Source: Lactobacillales bacterium (GTDB lineage: Bacteria > Bacillota > Bacilli > Lactobacillales > Streptococcaceae). From it: a stretch of 8,090 nucleotides of DNA. Numbering within the stretch: the first letter of the stretch is position 1; each line of letters opens with the position of its first letter. The notes beneath the pieces were generated by a model. The model was not told the origin of the DNA. It did no database searches and saw only the letters and a program-made list of their open reading frames with translations. Location: NCBI GenBank assembly GCA_031257815.1, contig JAIRNX010000022.1, forward strand, positions 1 through 8,090. The letters are read 5' to 3'. Position numbers and translations under genes: made by a program. Shown in pieces: positions 5,155-8,090 of the stretch.

Positions 5155-7971
5155 TCACAAGTACGAACACAAATATTGCCCTGTATAACTTTCTTTGACC
5201 TTCATCACTTTTTCTGGCGTTCCTGTGGCGACAATATTTCCCCCAGCATCGCCACCTTCTGGCCCCAAGTCAACAATATAATCTGCACATTTAATTACAT
5301 TCAAGTTATGTTCAATTACTAAAACGGTATTGCCAGCATCAACTAATCTCTCAAGCACTTTTAATAAACGCGCAATATCATCCGTATGCAGTCCAGTTGT
5401 TGGTTCATCTAGAATATAAAAATTTTTACCATTAGAGATGCGATGCAACTCTGAGGCTAGCTTCATCCGTTGCGCTTCCCCGCCGGAAAGTGTTGTTGCT
5501 GGCTGTCCAAGCGTAATGTAGCCTAATCCAACATCAACAATTGTTTGTAGTTTACGATAAATTTTGGGAATAGGTTGAAAAAACTCTACCGCATCAAATG
5601 CTGTCATTTCCAAGATCTCTGCAATATTTTTGCTCTTATAGTGCACTTCTAGCGTTTCTGAATTATACCTTTTTCCATGACAAACTTCACAAGGAACATA
5701 GATATCTGGCAAAAAATGCATTTCAATCTTGATAATTCCATCGCCCTTACAAGTCTCACATCGCCCACCTTTGACATTAAAACTAAAGCGTCCCTTTTTA
5801 TAACCACGCACTTTTGCTTCATTAGTCTTTGCAAACAAATCACGGATATCATCAAAAACGCTGGTATAAGTTGCCGGATTACTTCGCGGTGTGCGCCCAA
5901 TCGGACTTTGATCAATATCCACTAATTTTTCCAACCCCTCATATCCTGTCAATTTTTGATACTTTCCTGGTTTTTTAGAATTACGATTTAGCTTTTGTGC
6001 TAAAGCTTTTTTTAAAATTTGATTAACCAAAGTGGATTTACCTGAGCCAGAAACTCCTGTAACCGCAATAAAAGTTCCTAGCGGCAATTTTACGGTTAAA
6101 TTTTTCAAATTATTTTCTGCAGCACCCGTTAAACGCAAAGTTTTTCCATTACCTTTACGACGTTTTTGGGGCACGTCAATCTTTTTTTGTCCAGCTAAAT
6201 ACCCTCCTGTTAAAGACTTAGGATTGCCTGCCACCTCATCTGGCGTGCCAATAGCAATTACCTCTCCCCCAAACTCACCTGCCCCTGGGCCCATATCGAT
6301 TAAAAAATCAGCTGCGCGCATCGTATCCTCATCATGCTCTACTACAATTAAGGTATTCCCAAGATCCCTCATTTTACGTAATGAGGCCAGCAAACGGTCA
6401 TTATCTCGCTGATGAAGCCCAATTGACGGTTCATCCAAAATATACAAAACCCCTGATAAGTTAGAACCAATTTGCGTTGCCAAACGAATCCGTTGTGCTT
6501 CGCCACCAGAGAGTGTTCCTGCTGCTCGAGCCAGTGTTAAATAATTTAACCCAACATTTTGCAAAAAAGTTAAACGATCGCAAACTTCTTTAAGAATTGG
6601 TTTGGCAATTATTGCGTCTTTTTCAGATAGCTTGATTTTTTCCATAAATTTTAAGGCATCACCAATTGTTTTTTCACTAAAGTGGGCAATGTTTACTCCG
6701 GCAATCTCTACTGCAAGAGCTTGAGGGTTTAAACGATTTCCATGGCAAACTGCACAGGCAAGCTCTGTCATATAGCCCTTCATCTGCTCTCTAGTAAAGT
6801 CGGAATTTGTTTCCCGGAACCTACGATTAATATTATTAATGATTCCTTCAAAGGGGACATCCACATCCCTGATACCACCAAAATCATTTTCATAATGAAA
6901 ATGAAACAACTCATCCCCTGCACCATAAAGAATCAGCTCTTGTTCTTCTTGAGAAAGCTTATCAAACGGCGTATTCATATCGATATTAAACTCATTCATC
7001 GCCTGTTCTAACATTTGTGGATAGTAGTTTGAGCTGATCGGGTTCCACGCCACAATTGCCCCCTCACGTAAAGTTTTGCTCCTATCGGGAATAACCAAAT
7101 CCATATCCACCTCAAGCTTTACTCCTAGACCATCACAGTTAGGACATGCTCCAAAAGGAGCATTAAAGGAAAATAAACGTGGTTCCATCGCGCCAACGGT
7201 AAAACCACAAATCGGACATGCATAATGCTCACTAAAAAGAATTTCTTTTTCGCCAATTACATCGACAACAGCAAAGCCTTGAGCTAAACGCAATGCCGCT
7301 TCAAAAGAATCAAACAAACGCGAACGAATACCGTCTTTTACGACAATACGATCCACAACAATCTCAAGCGTGTGCTTTTTGGTTTTGACAAGAGGCGGCA
7401 CCTCGGTAAGATCATACAGCTTCCCATCAACACGGACTCGCACATAGCCTTCACTTTGAATTTGAGCAAAAATTTTTTTATGTTCCCCTTTTTTCGCTTT
7501 GACAATCGGAGCTAAAATCTGAATCTTTGTTCCCTCCTTCATTGTCAACACACGATCTACCATCTGCTCAACGGACTGCGCTGTAATCTCAATATGATCA
7601 TTTGGACAAATCGGATGCCCTATACGCGCATATAAAAGGCGCAAGTAATCATTGATCTCCGTAACTGTTCCGACCGTTGAGCGTGGATTTTTACTTGTGG
7701 TTTTTTGATCAATGGAAATTGACGGACTAAGACCATCAATAGAGTCCACATCGGACCTTTCCATTTGCCCTAAAAACTGCCTTGCATAAGCTGATAAACT
7801 CTCAACATAACGACGCTGCCCTTCAGCATACAAAGTATCAAAAGCAAGTGAGCTTTTGCCTGAACCTGAAAGACCAGTAATTACAACCAACTTGTCTCTT
7901 GGAATTTCAACATCAATATTCTTTAAATTATGTGAACGCGCGCCGCGAATTATGATCTTATCATGTGCCAC
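5155..7971 (-). CDS. uvrA: UvrABC excinuclease subunit A
   Basis: UvrA is the damage-scanning ATPase of nucleotide excision repair. As a dimer it finds bulky lesions and loads UvrB. At 938 residues it is full length. Both ATP-binding halves are complete. The first has Walker A GLSGSGKS (33-40), signature LSGGEAQR (487-494) and Walker B ILDEPS (511-516); the second has GVSGSGKS (639-646), LSGGEAQR (828-835) and ILDEPT (853-858). Zinc-binding cysteines are seen at C252/C255 with C276/C279, at C406/C409, and at C738/C741 with C761/C764. The GTG start has a strong upstream AAGGGGGG. No ATG lies in frame nearby. There is no sign of decay. uvrB usually sits directly upstream of uvrA in Bacillota; the 119 bases visible upstream do not encode its C-terminus. 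No clear LexA box was found. Confidence 0.98.
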   Translation of the reverse strand: MAHDKIIIRGARSHNLKNIDVEIPRDKLVVITGLSGSGKSSLAFDTLYAEGQRRYVESLSAYARQFLGQMERSDVDSIDGLSPSISIDQKTTSKNPRSTVGTVTEINDYLRLLYARIGHPICPNDHIEITAQSVEQMVDRVLTMKEGTKIQILAPIVKAKKGEHKKIFAQIQSEGYVRVRVDGKLYDLTEVPPLVKTKKHTLEIVVDRIVVKDGIRSRLFDSFEAALRLAQGFAVVDVIGEKEILFSEHYACPICGFTVGAMEPRLFSFNAPFGACPNCDGLGVKLEVDMDLVIPDRSKTLREGAIVAWNPISSNYYPQMLEQAMNEFNIDMNTPFDKLSQEEQELILYGAGDELFHFHYENDFGGIRDVDVPFEGIINNINRRFRETNSDFTREQMKGYMTELACAVCHGNRLNPQALAVEIAGVNIAHFSEKTIGDALKFMEKIKLSEKDAIIAKPILKEVCDRLTFLQNVGLNYLTLARAAGTLSGGEAQRIRLATQIGSNLSGVLYILDEPSIGLHQRDNDRLLASLRKMRDLGNTLIVVEHDEDTMRAADFLIDMGPGAGEFGGEVIAIGTPDEVAGNPKSLTGGYLAGQKKIDVPQKRRKGNGKTLRLTGAAENNLKNLTVKLPLGTFIAVTGVSGSGKSTLVNQILKKALAQKLNRNSKKPGKYQKLTGYEGLEKLVDIDQSPIGRTPRSNPATYTSVFDDIRDLFAKTNEAKVRGYKKGRFSFNVKGGRCETCKGDGIIKIEMHFLPDIYVPCEVCHGKRYNSETLEVHYKSKNIAEILEMTAFDAVEFFQPIPKIYRKLQTIVDVGLGYITLGQPATTLSGGEAQRMKLASELHRISNGKNFYILDEPTTGLHTDDIARLLKVLERLVDAGNTVLVIEHNLNVIKCADYIVDLGPEGGDAGGNIVATGTPEKVMKVKESYTGQYLCSYL

Positions 7972-7976
7972 AAAAT

Positions 7977-7984
7977 CCCCCCTT
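7977..7984 (-). promoter_or_regulatory. Ribosome binding site of uvrA
   Basis: AAGGGGGG on the minus strand lies five bases before the GTG start codon (7971-7969). It supports GTG as the true start in the absence of an in-frame ATG. Confidence 0.75.
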
Positions 7985-7998
7985 GCTGTTTAGAACCT

Positions 7999-8040
7999 CG
8001 TATAATAATTTTTGAAAATTTTTCAATGGATATGTAATAA
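7999..8040. promoter_or_regulatory. Possible divergent promoters on a palindrome upstream of uvrA
   Basis: A 15-bp palindrome, TTGAAAATTTTTCAA (8012-8026), carries a TTGAAA -35-like hexamer on each strand. On the minus strand it is followed after 16 bases by TATACG (8004-7999), a possible uvrA promoter. On the plus strand it is followed after 17 bases by TAATAA (8035-8040), which would read out of the window. Both are moderate matches in AT-rich DNA, so chance is possible. The remaining sequence to 8090 shows nothing else that I can name. Confidence 0.35.
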
Positions 8041-8090
8041 AATAATTTAGTGTACTTTTTTTAAATTCCATGTAAACTACAACTTTCAAA

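Noticed and set aside
5649..7011. Several 80-126 codon frames on both strands within uvrA
   Set aside because: All lie inside the intact UvrA coding sequence and show no domain or start signal of their own.
7988..8004. Possible LexA (SOS) box near TAGAACCTCGTATA upstream of uvrA
   Set aside because: Only the GAAC half-site is present; there is no matching GTTC half at the required spacing.
7961..8071. 36-codon minus-strand frame upstream of and overlapping the uvrA start
   Set aside because: It reads like translated AT-rich leader (MEFKKSTLNYFITY...), does not resemble the UvrB C-terminus, and spans the uvrA ribosome binding site.
1..8090. CRISPR arrays, tRNA or rRNA genes
   Set aside because: No regularly spaced direct repeats and no tRNA cloverleaf or rRNA-like stretches were seen on either strand.

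Overview
The window looks like a chromosome segment of a low-G+C Gram-positive bacterium of the order Lactobacillales. Enterococcaceae (Enterococcus, Melissococcus, Tetragenococcus or Vagococcus type) is my best guess. The grounds are AT-rich housekeeping genes with Bacillota-style purine-rich ribosome binding sites, GTG and TTG starts, a pyruvate formate-lyase activase, and a UvrA and RpiA that read as lactic-acid-bacterial. The genus is inference; no rRNA or other marker is present.

Left part (1-3261) is a scarred accessory region. An intact IS256-family (mutator-type) transposase gene (32-1285) ends in an insertion-sequence terminus near 1331. Next comes a very AT-rich passenger (1332-3099; about 20% G+C in two 60-base rows I counted) with a roughly 12-helix membrane protein that resembles a duplicated ABC-2 exporter permease. 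A small two-helix membrane gene is translationally coupled to it and appears frameshifted. The passenger ends at a second, inverted copy of the same IS terminus: 93 bp (3100-3192), 82 of 93 positions identical by hand alignment. On the minus strand this remnant is fused to the first ~20 codons of a decayed argG (argininosuccinate synthase) gene. The passenger is therefore bracketed tail-to-tail by one full and one truncated IS copy, in or beside a destroyed argG locus.

Middle part (3262-4333): an AT-rich intergenic region that once separated divergent argG and pflA, then pflA (plus strand), which lacks the usual upstream pflB, then a convincing rho-independent terminator. Just beyond the terminator is a short stretch resembling the IS end a third time.

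Right part (4366-7971) is ordinary core genome on the minus strand: uvrA (nucleotide excision repair) followed by rpiA (pentose phosphate pathway). uvrA has a strong ribosome binding site and a possible promoter overlapping a 15-bp palindrome. No uvrB is seen in the 119 bp upstream.

The genes do not form one pathway. The core functions are anaerobic pyruvate cleavage (PflA), ribose phosphate isomerisation (RpiA) and DNA repair (UvrA). The most interesting material is the IS-bracketed membrane-protein module and the argG relic, which together record a transposon-driven rearrangement. I do not see strong evidence for a wholly new biological system; the orphan membrane module is the nearest candidate.
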